From Lentzea tibetensis (GTDB lineage Bacteria > Actinomycetota > Actinomycetes > Mycobacteriales > Pseudonocardiaceae), in the NCBI RefSeq assembly GCF_007845675.1, contig NZ_VOBR01000012.1, positions 62,001 through 126,000 on the forward strand: a DNA stretch of 64,000 bases, read 5' to 3'. Numbering within the stretch: position 1 is the first letter of the stretch; the number at the start of each line of letters is the position of its first letter. Position numbers and translations under genes: made by a program. Below the pieces are notes generated by a model. The model had not been told where the DNA came from, did not search any database, and worked only from the letters and a program-made list of their open reading frames with translations. Positions 1 to 6,936 of this stretch are shown here, one piece after another.

Positions 1-1005
1 ATCGCGCGGCAGCTCGGTTTCCGGGCGGACCAGATCGTGCTCAACGGGCTGGGCAGGGACGAGGCGTACGTCCGAGGCTGCATCGACGTCCCCGAAGCGC
101 TGAACGTGCTGGACACCTGGGACGACGTCGACGCGATCGCCCGTGCGGCACAACAGGCGCAGGTCGTGGTCGACGTGGCCGTCCGGGTCACGCCGTGGAT
201 GCCGCTGGAGCTCGACGGCGCGACGCCGCGGGACAGCAAGCTCGGCAACCACGTCGACGGCGAGTCGTTCTGGCGGCTGCTCCGCGCGGTGACGGACAAC
301 CCGTGGCTGAACCTCCGCGGGCTGCACGGGCACCAGTTCACCAGGGCCGCGTCGCTCGAGGACTACGGCCACTACCTCGAGGGCTTCGCCGATGTCGTGG
401 TGGAGGCGGACAAGCGCGGACACCGGTTCGCCGTGCTGGACATCGGCGGCGGTTTCGAGGCGCGGTCCGCACTCGAGGCGCGCGGCGTGCGGATCGACGA
501 CTTCGCCGCCGTCGCGGCCGAGAAGCTGGCCGTCGTGCCCAGCGGCTACCGGCTGGTCGTCGAACCGGGACGCTACGTGGCCGCGGACGCCGCGGTGGGG
601 CTCACCAAGGTCCGCGCCCGCAAACCCCGTGACGGCTTCACCTGGCAGATCGTCGACCTGGCCACCAACGTGCTCATCCCGGTTCCCGGCGCGGAGTACT
701 ACCCGGTCGTGCTCCAGGAGGACGCGGGCGACCGGACGACGATCGCCCGGATCGGCGACGGGACCTGCGCACCGTCGACGATGTGCGACGACGTCGAGCT
801 GCCCGACGTGCGCGGCGGTGCCGGCCTGGCGATGCTGAACTGCGGGGCCTACACCACGGTGTTCAGCCACGTCTGGGGTCCGCGGCCACCGGCGGTGGTG
901 TCGATGGACGGCGACGGCGTCGTCGAGGTGGTCGCGGGGCCCGCCGAGTTCACCGCGATCGCGAAGGCCATGTACGGCTACGACCTGGACCTGGGTGCGT
1001 CGTGA
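1..1005 (+). CDS. PLP-dependent decarboxylase-like enzyme (fold type III), 5' partial
   Basis: The frame is open from base 1, so the start codon and the N-terminal barrel with the PLP lysine lie outside the window; 334 residues are visible. Seen: HGHQF near residue 107, the PLP phosphate loop DIGGGF at 147, EPGRY at 188, and GDGTC (Cys near 257) followed by GAYTTVF near 283. These are the conserved blocks of diaminopimelate/ornithine decarboxylases and of the Y4yA-like relatives found in peptide and siderophore clusters. Family knowledge suggests decarboxylation of an amino acid or peptide-bound residue; the substrate cannot be read from sequence. It overlaps the next gene by GTGA, so it is translationally coupled to the peptide-modification operon that follows. 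Confidence 0.85.
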   Translation: MARQLGFRADQIVLNGLGRDEAYVRGCIDVPEALNVLDTWDDVDAIARAAQQAQVVVDVAVRVTPWMPLELDGATPRDSKLGNHVDGESFWRLLRAVTDNPWLNLRGLHGHQFTRAASLEDYGHYLEGFADVVVEADKRGHRFAVLDIGGGFEARSALEARGVRIDDFAAVAAEKLAVVPSGYRLVVEPGRYVAADAAVGLTKVRARKPRDGFTWQIVDLATNVLIPVPGAEYYPVVLQEDAGDRTTIARIGDGTCAPSTMCDDVELPDVRGGAGLAMLNCGAYTTVFSHVWGPRPPAVVSMDGDGVVEVVAGPAEFTAIAKAMYGYDLDLGAS

Positions 1006-1901
1006 CCATTCCACCACCCGACCTCGTCTCCTGGGCGCACGAGGAGATCGGGGCGATCCAGCTGGCGACACCTCTGTCCACTTCGAACAGTCGGGTGTGG
1101 AGGGCAGCCACCTCGTCGGGTGACTGGGTGCTGAAGCACCTGAGCGACCTGTCCAGCACGCCCGAGGTCGAGTCGTTCGTGCTCGCGGAGCTGCGCGACC
1201 GGCCGGACGTCCGGCCGATCAAGGCGTTCCGGTCGTGCGCGGACGGTTCGACCTACCTCATCGCCGAGTACGCGCACGGGCGGACCCTCGACGAGTGCCT
1301 CGCCACCGCGAAGCCCGCCGCGGCGGGCGGGTGGGCCAGTCAGCTCAACGACCTGATCGACGCGGTCAGCCGGATTCCCGTGACGGGCTACGGAAAAGTC
1401 CGGCTGGGACCGGACGGGCTGTGCGCCGAGCACGACAGTTGGCCTGGGTTCCTCGAGGACTACTTGGAAGGGCAGCGCGTCAAGGCGCCCCGCCTGGCGG
1501 AGCTGCGGTACGACCGGCTGCACCGGGCCCTGGTGGCCGCGCGCGCCGAGCTGGCCGCGGCCGCGCCACTCCCCCGCCTCGTGCTGGCGGACGTGAACCT
1601 GCGCAACTTCGTGGTCGGCACCTCGGGCCTGGTGTGCTGCAACATCCCGGTGCTGTGGGCGGGCGATCCGGCCGCGTCCCGCGGTGAGGCCCTGCTGCAC
1701 TGGGCGGGCACGGCAGGCGAGCCGGTGCTGACCTCCGCGTCCGGGCTGCTGCACTTCTACGCCGCGTTCCACGCCTACGTGATCCTCGCCTACGTCGAGC
1801 GCTTCTCGCCCGAACCGCTCGACCGCGCCACGCCGTGGGGATCCGACACGCCTCTGCTCCAGCTGCTGGACCGGCACCTGCTCGGTGCGGAAGGAGCGTG
1901 A
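1002..1901 (+). CDS. Aminoglycoside phosphotransferase-fold protein, degenerate active site
   Basis: A 299-residue protein starting at GTG in a GTGA overlap with the decarboxylase gene. It has the APH/choline-kinase layout: an ATP-lysine candidate in WVLKHL (near 46), an alpha-C Glu, the hinge AEYAHG (near 88), and a catalytic loop LADVNLRNF where Asp197 and Asn202 of the HGDxxxxN pattern remain but His-Gly has become Leu-Ala. The metal-binding Asp expected about 10-15 residues later is absent (VCCNIPV). It may therefore be a pseudokinase or a partner of the intact kinase encoded next. The fold assignment is good; activity is doubtful. Confidence 0.72.
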   Translation: MTIPPPDLVSWAHEEIGAIQLATPLSTSNSRVWRAATSSGDWVLKHLSDLSSTPEVESFVLAELRDRPDVRPIKAFRSCADGSTYLIAEYAHGRTLDECLATAKPAAAGGWASQLNDLIDAVSRIPVTGYGKVRLGPDGLCAEHDSWPGFLEDYLEGQRVKAPRLAELRYDRLHRALVAARAELAAAAPLPRLVLADVNLRNFVVGTSGLVCCNIPVLWAGDPAASRGEALLHWAGTAGEPVLTSASGLLHFYAAFHAYVILAYVERFSPEPLDRATPWGSDTPLLQLLDRHLLGAEGA

Positions 1902-1905
1902 GCAC

Positions 1906-2952
1906 GTGCCGGTCGCCCAGAAACCGAAGGCGCTGACGGGGTTCGACGACCGCCACCTGCACGCGCTCCGCGTCGCGTACGGGTTGGCGGACGTGGACGC
2001 GCTGCTGCCGGTGATCATGGACGGCGAGTTCGCCTCCCTGCTCGACGTGCGGACCGAGACGAGCCGCAAGGCGCTCCTCGAAGACGAGCTCGGCACGTGG
2101 TTCGTGAAGCAGGTGCCCTGGTACGCCGACGACGAAGCCGAACTGGCGCGCAGGCACGCGCTCACCCGCCAGCTGGCGAGCACCGGACTGGTGCCGCGGA
2201 AGAGGAAGACCGTCGACGGTCTCGGCTGGACCCGGATCGAGGGCGCCGCGTTCGAGGTCACCGAGTACCGCCGCGGGCACCGGTTCGACGGGTCCGCCCG
2301 GCAGGTGCGCGCCGCGGGCTCGGCGCTCGCCACCCTCCACGACTGCCCGATCTCCCACGACGGTCCGGCCGAGGACTACCGGTCGCTCGTCGCGAAGCAC
2401 GTGCGGCTGGCCGAGGAGGTCGGCGCGCCGCCGCGACTGCGCGCCGTGCTCCGGGAGTGCGAGGCAGCTCTGCCCGCACAGCTCCCGGACGACGTCTGGC
2501 ACGCGTTGCCGCAGACGTTCGTGCACGGTGACTACAGCCCGTGGAACGTCGTGTTCGGGCCCGGCGACGTGCTCGCGGTCGTGGACTTCGACAACAGCGA
2601 TGTCGGGTCCCGCCTGCGCGACGTCGTCGAGGGCGTGCTGACCGCGGCCGGTGTGCGCTACCAGGGCGACTCGACGAACTTCGCGCGGCCGTTCCGCTGC
2701 GAGCTCGACGAGGGTCTCGCCGCGGCGTTCCTGGCCGGTTACCTCGGCACCACGCTCACCCCGTTCACCGAGGCCGAGCTGTCGTGTCTCCGCGGTGTCG
2801 TCCGCGCCGTGCACGTCGAGCTCGTCGCGCTGGCGGTCCTGCGCGGCGAGATCGACGACGAGTCGGCGGACGAGGTCGCCGCGTGGCAGGCCGATCCACC
2901 CGATCTGGCGGCTCTCGTCGCTGACGTGCGCCGGATCGGGGTGTCCCCGTGA
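1906..2952 (+). CDS. Aminoglycoside phosphotransferase-family kinase
   Basis: A 348-residue protein. The GTG at 1906 was chosen because AAGGAG (1891-1896) sits 9 bases upstream. It keeps the full catalytic set: lysine in WFVKQV (near 68), HGDYSPWN at 207-214 and the metal-binding VVDFDN with Asp227. It belongs to the APH/HSK2 small-molecule kinase family and would phosphorylate a hydroxyl group using ATP. Its place in the peptide operon beside a hydroxylase-type JmjC gene makes a modified residue or released product a plausible substrate; self-resistance is the alternative. It overlaps the following ATPase gene by four bases. Confidence 0.8.
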   Translation: MPVAQKPKALTGFDDRHLHALRVAYGLADVDALLPVIMDGEFASLLDVRTETSRKALLEDELGTWFVKQVPWYADDEAELARRHALTRQLASTGLVPRKRKTVDGLGWTRIEGAAFEVTEYRRGHRFDGSARQVRAAGSALATLHDCPISHDGPAEDYRSLVAKHVRLAEEVGAPPRLRAVLRECEAALPAQLPDDVWHALPQTFVHGDYSPWNVVFGPGDVLAVVDFDNSDVGSRLRDVVEGVLTAAGVRYQGDSTNFARPFRCELDEGLAAAFLAGYLGTTLTPFTEAELSCLRGVVRAVHVELVALAVLRGEIDDESADEVAAWQADPPDLAALVADVRRIGVSP

Positions 2953-3620
2953 CCCGCGTGGTGCTCGTCGCGGGCAGCAAGGGCGGGGTCGGCCGGACCA
3001 CCGTGGCCGCCGGTCTGGCGTTCGCGCTCGCCCGCGAGCACGAGGTCGGTCTGCTCGACGCCGACCTGTCGTGCCCGAACCTGCCGGTGCTGCTCGGCGT
3101 GAGCGGCCCACCGCGCGTGCTCGACGGGAAGATGGTGCCCGCGAAGGCATCCGACGGCCCGGTGACGGTCTCGCTCATGTCGACCGGCCTGTTCGGCGGG
3201 CCCGACACCGTCTTCGCCTGGCAGGGCCCGTTGCTCCGCGGCGTGGTGCGGCAGTTCGTCCGGGACGTGGACTGGGGGAAACCCGACTACCTCGTCGTCG
3301 ACGTGCCATCGGGCACCGGGCCGGTGCACGCGGCGCTGATCGACGCGCTCGCGCCGGCCACCGCCGTCGTCGTGACCACCTCCGACCGGCTGGCGTTGAC
3401 GGACACGCGCCGCTGCCTGCGTTTTCTCGAGGACGTGGTGCCCGTGGCGGCGATCGTGGAGAACCGGGCGGACGCGGAACCGGCGACCACGGCCGCGTTC
3501 CGCATTCCCTCCGCGGCAGGCGATGGGCCGCCGTGGCGGGACGAACGCGTTTGCCGGGAGCTGGCTCGCTTGGCAACCCATCTCGTATCGAACCAGGGAG
3601 GAACCAATGCTCGACCTTGA
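2949..3620 (+). CDS. Mrp/MinD-like P-loop ATPase
   Basis: A 223-residue soluble protein starting at GTG. The deviant Walker A motif GSKGGVGRTT (residues 9-18) keeps the signature lysine at 11 but has Arg16 where the P-loop Lys normally sits. A Walker A' element LLDADLSCPN lies near 33 and a Walker B-like DYLVVDVPSG near 113. Family members (Mrp/NBP35, MinD, ArsA) are dimeric ATPases in metal-cluster transfer, positioning or protein delivery. In this operon it could power delivery or assembly of the modification machinery; that is inference. It overlaps the oxygenase gene by 14 bases. Confidence 0.75.
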   Translation: MTRVVLVAGSKGGVGRTTVAAGLAFALAREHEVGLLDADLSCPNLPVLLGVSGPPRVLDGKMVPAKASDGPVTVSLMSTGLFGGPDTVFAWQGPLLRGVVRQFVRDVDWGKPDYLVVDVPSGTGPVHAALIDALAPATAVVVTTSDRLALTDTRRCLRFLEDVVPVAAIVENRADAEPATTAAFRIPSAAGDGPPWRDERVCRELARLATHLVSNQGGTNARP

Positions 3621-4542
3621 CCTCGCGACGCTCGTGGCGCCACACACGATCGAGGGCTTCCTCGGCGGCGAATGGCCGCGCGACCCGTACATCAGCGTGG
3701 AGAGCGAGGAACGGGTCGCGGCGTTCGCCGAGGCCGTTCCGGAGCTCAACTCGGCGGAGGCCCTGCTGTCCGGCTGGCAGGACCGGGTCAGCCTGATGAG
3801 CCCCAAGGGGTTCCGGGCGTCCGTTCCGGACGGTCGCAGCGCACTTCCGTTCCTGCACCAGGGTTTCACCTGCTACCTGCGCAACCTCGAGAACCACATC
3901 CCGGTGCTGTCGAGCCTGCTGGACAACGTCGCCGTGCAGCTCGGCGTGCCGCGGAAGTACCTGATCTGCGAGGTGTTCTGCTCCGAAGGCGAGAGCGGCG
4001 TCGCGATGCACAGCGACTACGACCACAACTTCGCGCTCCTGCTGCGCGGCGCGAAGCGGTGGACGTACTCGCGCAACACCCACATCCGCCACGCCACGAA
4101 CACCATCATCGGTGGTGACCGCCCGCAGCGGGACCTGCGCCAGCTCGAGTTCGCGACGAGTCTTCCGCTGCCGCACAAGCAGGCCGACGACGCGTACGAC
4201 GTCACCGTGCGCGGCGGCGGCATGGTGTTCCTCCCGCGCGACTGGTGGCACCAGACCCAGGCCATCGGCGAGTGCATGCAGCTGAACGTCGCGGTGAAGG
4301 GCCCGATGTGGCTCACGGTGTTCCAGGAGTCGCTGACCGAGATGCTGCTGCCCGACGTCGAGTGGCGGGACATGGCCTACGGCATCGTCGGTGACGACAC
4401 CAGCCGTGAGGCGGCGCTCGCCACGTTCGCCGAGCTGATCGGCCGGTTCCGGAAGGAGACGTCCGGCGACAGCGACCTCGAGCTGGCCACCCGGCTGATC
4501 GAGGCCGCGGGTTACGGCCGCGAGGTCACGCCGGATGCCTGA
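3607..4542 (+). CDS. JmjC/cupin-8-type Fe(II)/2-oxoglutarate oxygenase
   Basis: A 311-residue protein with a strong GGGAGGA ribosome-binding site six bases before the ATG. The iron facial triad is visible as HSD (His135, Asp137) and a distal His215 in RDWWHQ, spaced as in JmjC and ROXA/FIH-like hydroxylases; RGAKRWTY after the first motif and LNVAVKG after the last match the double-stranded beta-helix core. Members hydroxylate side chains of proteins or peptides. Next to a peptide gene and a PqqD-type binding protein, the likely substrate is the 21-residue peptide (inference). The ATG of the next gene lies inside its end. Confidence 0.83.
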   Translation: MLDLDLATLVAPHTIEGFLGGEWPRDPYISVESEERVAAFAEAVPELNSAEALLSGWQDRVSLMSPKGFRASVPDGRSALPFLHQGFTCYLRNLENHIPVLSSLLDNVAVQLGVPRKYLICEVFCSEGESGVAMHSDYDHNFALLLRGAKRWTYSRNTHIRHATNTIIGGDRPQRDLRQLEFATSLPLPHKQADDAYDVTVRGGGMVFLPRDWWHQTQAIGECMQLNVAVKGPMWLTVFQESLTEMLLPDVEWRDMAYGIVGDDTSREAALATFAELIGRFRKETSGDSDLELATRLIEAAGYGREVTPDA

Positions 4543-5575
4543 GCACCCGAACGGCCTGCACCGGTACCGCTTCGCCTGCGGGAGGAGCGAGGTCGACGTG
4601 CGCACCGACGTGCGGACGGCCGCCGAGCTCGACGGGTTGAGCAGGCCGTTCTTCCAGCGCAAGCCGGTGAGCTCCGACAGTGCGCCCGCACCACTGGTGT
4701 GGGCCACGACGGCGCCACCGGCAGGCGAGGACTGGGAGCGGCTGACCTTCTCGTCGGAGACCGAGCCCGACCGGGTCCTGTGGGTGAACCACGCGCGGCG
4801 GGAGATCGCGTTCGTCGCTCCCCCGTCGGCGTGGCGCACGCAGCAACTGCTGCGCTCCGTGCGCAACCTGATCCGCTGGCAGGCCTACGAACGCGGTGAG
4901 CTCTTCGTGCACGGCGGCATGGTGGCCGTCGGCGACGTCGGCATCGCGTTCCTCGGCCGCAAGCGGGCGGGCAAGACCTCCAACATCCTCAGCGCCCTCA
5001 TCAACGCCGCGGCGGACTTCGTGTCCAACGACGACCTGGTGCTGGCGCCGGGCCCGGACGGTGTCGTCGGGCAGGGCTACCCGCGCGCGATCACCATCCG
5101 GCTCGACTCGCTGATGGCGGTCACCAAGGAAGACCAGCGGTTGCGCAAGCTCGTGCACGACGTGAAGCACCCGATCAACCACCACCGGGTGCAGGAGAGC
5201 CTGTTCGTGCGGTGCGCGGAGCTGGTCGTGGCCGCGGGAACCGAGCTGCGGCCACGGCATCCGCTCCAGGTCGTGGCCTTCCCGCAGTTCGTCGACGCCG
5301 GCGAGCGCACCGGTGTGGAAAAGCTCGACCGGGCCGAGGCCGCGGAACTGCTCGCGGAGCACACCGAGTCCGAGGCCACCGACCACGATCCTTTCCTGGC
5401 CTCGTGGTTCCCCTCGTACGACGCGGCCGCCCGCACCGCGGTCACCGACCAGCTGCTGGACTCGGCGACGTTCCTGCGGCTGAGGCAGGACTTCGACGAC
5501 ATGGGTTCGGCGACCTCGGCACTGCTCGAGGCCGCCGGCCTCGCGGCGCCGGTGCCGGCGGGGACCCGGCGGTGA
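4535..5575 (+). CDS. HPr kinase-like P-loop protein
   Basis: A 346-residue protein. The first ~110 residues resemble the variable N-terminus of HprK-like proteins of RiPP clusters. The P-loop GRKRAGKTS is at 141-149, after VHGGMVAVGD, and the acidic FVSNDDLVL near 166-175 fits the HprK nucleotide/metal site. Stand-alone HprK homologues in lasso-peptide clusters phosphorylate the C-terminal residue of the precursor (established for paeninodin-type systems). That makes this a candidate peptide kinase acting on the short precursor encoded downstream. It overlaps its upstream neighbour by 8 bases and its downstream neighbour by 4. Confidence 0.78.
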   Translation: MPEHPNGLHRYRFACGRSEVDVRTDVRTAAELDGLSRPFFQRKPVSSDSAPAPLVWATTAPPAGEDWERLTFSSETEPDRVLWVNHARREIAFVAPPSAWRTQQLLRSVRNLIRWQAYERGELFVHGGMVAVGDVGIAFLGRKRAGKTSNILSALINAAADFVSNDDLVLAPGPDGVVGQGYPRAITIRLDSLMAVTKEDQRLRKLVHDVKHPINHHRVQESLFVRCAELVVAAGTELRPRHPLQVVAFPQFVDAGERTGVEKLDRAEAAELLAEHTESEATDHDPFLASWFPSYDAAARTAVTDQLLDSATFLRLRQDFDDMGSATSALLEAAGLAAPVPAGTRR

Positions 5576-6462
5576 CCCGCGCGCTGCTCGTCGACCTGGA
5601 CGGGGTGCTGCGACGCCGGGACCCCCGCGTGGTGCACGGCTGCGAGGAGGAGGCCGGACTGCCCGCGGGCAGCATCCTGGCCGCCGCGTTCGAGCCGAAC
5701 CTGCTGACCGCGGCGGTGACCGGCCGCATCACCCAGAACCAGTGGGAGAACGCGGTCATCATGGAGCTGTCGGGCCGTCACCCCGACGCGGACACCCGGC
5801 CCGCGGTCCGGCGGTGCCTGGGGGACGTGGGTCACCTCGACCCCGAGGTGCTGGCCGTCGTGGACGCCGTCCGTCCACATGCGACTGTCTGCCTCGTCAG
5901 CAACGCCACCAGCAGGCTGCACGCCGACCTGGAGGCGCTCGGACTCACCGACCACGTCGACCACGTCGTGTCCTCGGCAGATCTCGGGGTGACGAAACCG
6001 GATCCCCGCGTCCTGGTCGCGGCGGCCCGGCTGTCCGGCGCACCACCGGAGCACTGCCTCGTGGTGGACGACGCGGCCGGGGTCACCGCGGCCGCCGAGG
6101 ACGTCGGCATGACCGGCCACACGTTCACCGCCACGACCGCGCTGGAGCAGGCGGTCGAGCACTGGCTCACGCGAGAAGCCCCAGGTGGCCGGGCTACCGG
6201 GGCGCTCTGCCTCGATCCTGACGATCGGGTGCTGCTCGTGCAGCGGCAGGACCCGGTCAGCGGCGACCTGCTCTGGGAGCCACCGGGCGGGCAGAACGAC
6301 GCCGTGCGCAGGTACCTCGACGTCCGGTGGTGGACGTGGAACGAGGTGCTCGGCGCGCGCGAACGGATCGAACCGGCCGAACTGGCCTCCCTCCTGCGTG
6401 CCACGGCGCCGTCCGGCCCGTGGCGTTCGGCGGGCCGAATTGCCGGCGACGCACTGCAATAA
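5572..6462 (+). CDS. HAD-family hydrolase with a truncated C-terminal Nudix-like region
   Basis: A 296-residue protein starting at GTG (GTGA overlap). Residues 1-200 are a HAD phosphatase: DLDGVL (nucleophile Asp8, Asp10), LVSNAT near 107, and TKPDPR plus VVDDAAG for motifs III/IV. Residues ~205-280 begin and end like a Nudix domain (GALCLDPDDRVLLVQR, EPPGG, then VRWWTWNEV). The segment that should hold the GX5EX7REUXEEXGU catalytic helix is gone: EPPGGQND runs into AVRRYLDVRWW. The HAD half looks competent; the Nudix half cannot be catalytic. It is the last gene before a hairpin-poly-T element. Confidence 0.8.
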   Translation: MTRALLVDLDGVLRRRDPRVVHGCEEEAGLPAGSILAAAFEPNLLTAAVTGRITQNQWENAVIMELSGRHPDADTRPAVRRCLGDVGHLDPEVLAVVDAVRPHATVCLVSNATSRLHADLEALGLTDHVDHVVSSADLGVTKPDPRVLVAAARLSGAPPEHCLVVDDAAGVTAAAEDVGMTGHTFTATTALEQAVEHWLTREAPGGRATGALCLDPDDRVLLVQRQDPVSGDLLWEPPGGQNDAVRRYLDVRWWTWNEVLGARERIEPAELASLLRATAPSGPWRSAGRIAGDALQ

Positions 6463-6494
6463 AAATGCAATGCGCCTGACTAGGGTTCTTAGTC

Positions 6495-6520
6495 GTGGCA
6501 GTTCGAACCGCCACTTTTTT
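6495..6520 (+). terminator. Hairpin followed by six T, terminator or attenuator ahead of the peptide gene
   Basis: GTGGC (6495-6499) pairs with GCCAC (6510-6514), the inner GTTCGAAC is self-complementary, and TTTTTT follows at 6515-6520. It can end the upstream operon. If a promoter exists just before it (TAGGGT at 6481-6486 is a weak -10 candidate inside the dyad GACTA-GGGTTCT-TAGTC), it would instead act as a leader attenuator for the peptide gene. Confidence 0.6.
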
Positions 6521-6547
6521 CAAGATGCAAGTTAGGGGGTGATTTTC

Positions 6548-6613
6548 ATGCGCAACTACTCCAAGCCGGCCCTCCGCAAGGTGAGCATCCGCAAGGCTGT
6601 CATCGGCATCTGA
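6548..6613 (+). CDS. 21-residue leader-like precursor or scaffold peptide
   Basis: The peptide starts at ATG 6548 behind AGGGGG (6534-6539, spacing 8) and ends at TGA 6611-6613. It begins MRNYSKPALRK and ends AVIGI. Tyr4-x-x-Pro7-x-Leu9 is the YxxPxL motif that PqqD-like recognition proteins (B1 proteins) bind in lasso leader peptides. In lasso leaders the Leu lies 12 residues before the cleavage site; applying that spacing here leaves only the final Ile as core. It is basic (three Lys, three Arg) and has no Cys, Thr or acidic acceptor. It sits in the only non-overlapping gap of the operon, just before the recognition protein. Reality of the gene is supported by RBS, position and motif; function is inferred. 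Confidence 0.72.
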   Translation: MRNYSKPALRKVSIRKAVIGI

Positions 6614-6623
6614 GGCTAAGCCC

Positions 6624-6657
6624 GAAATGGTGCCAGCAGGCCTGCTGGCACCATTTC
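6624..6657 (+). terminator. Perfect 34-bp palindrome behind the peptide gene
   Basis: GAAATGGTGCCAGCAGG (6624-6640) is directly followed by its exact reverse complement (6641-6657), giving a stem of about 15 bp with a tetraloop and only a weak T tail. It lies between the peptide gene and the PqqD-like gene. Such hairpins in RiPP operons often act as partial terminators or mRNA stabilisers, raising precursor levels over enzyme levels. Confidence 0.65.
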
Positions 6658-6681
6658 TCTCTGTAATGGAAAGGTGTAGTC

Positions 6682-6936
6682 ATGGACAAGCCGAACCAGG
6701 CATTCGACGTCCGGTTCAACAACACGCCGGACGGCCCCATCCTCGTGCGCGGCCACGACGCGTTCGAGCTCAACGACGTCGGCCTGGCGATCTGGGAGCG
6801 GTGCGACGGCGTGCACTCCCAGCAGGACATCGTCGAGGAGATCCAGGCCCTCTACGACGTCACGTACGACCAGGCCGAGGCGGACGTCGAGTTCTTCCTC
6901 ACCGAGCTGGGAAAGGCACACCTGCTCGATGAGTAG
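6682..6936 (+). CDS. PqqD-like peptide recognition protein (RRE)
   Basis: An 84-residue stand-alone PqqD/RRE domain. Seen: the first strands with DGPILVRG, the ELNDVGLAIW block (residues 29-38), CDGVHSQQDIVEEI, YDVTYDQAEADVEFFL and a closing LGKAHLLDE. This is the standard winged-helix RiPP recognition element that binds leader peptides and presents them to modifying enzymes. Its presence next to a peptide with YxxPxL is the main reason to treat the locus as a peptide pathway. It overlaps the following membrane-protein gene by 8 bases. Confidence 0.9.
   Translation: MDKPNQAFDVRFNNTPDGPILVRGHDAFELNDVGLAIWERCDGVHSQQDIVEEIQALYDVTYDQAEADVEFFLTELGKAHLLDE

Noticed and set aside
6524-6541. Five-codon frame (MQVRG) just before the peptide gene
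   Set aside because: It ends within the ribosome-binding site and has no site of its own; there is too little to call a gene.
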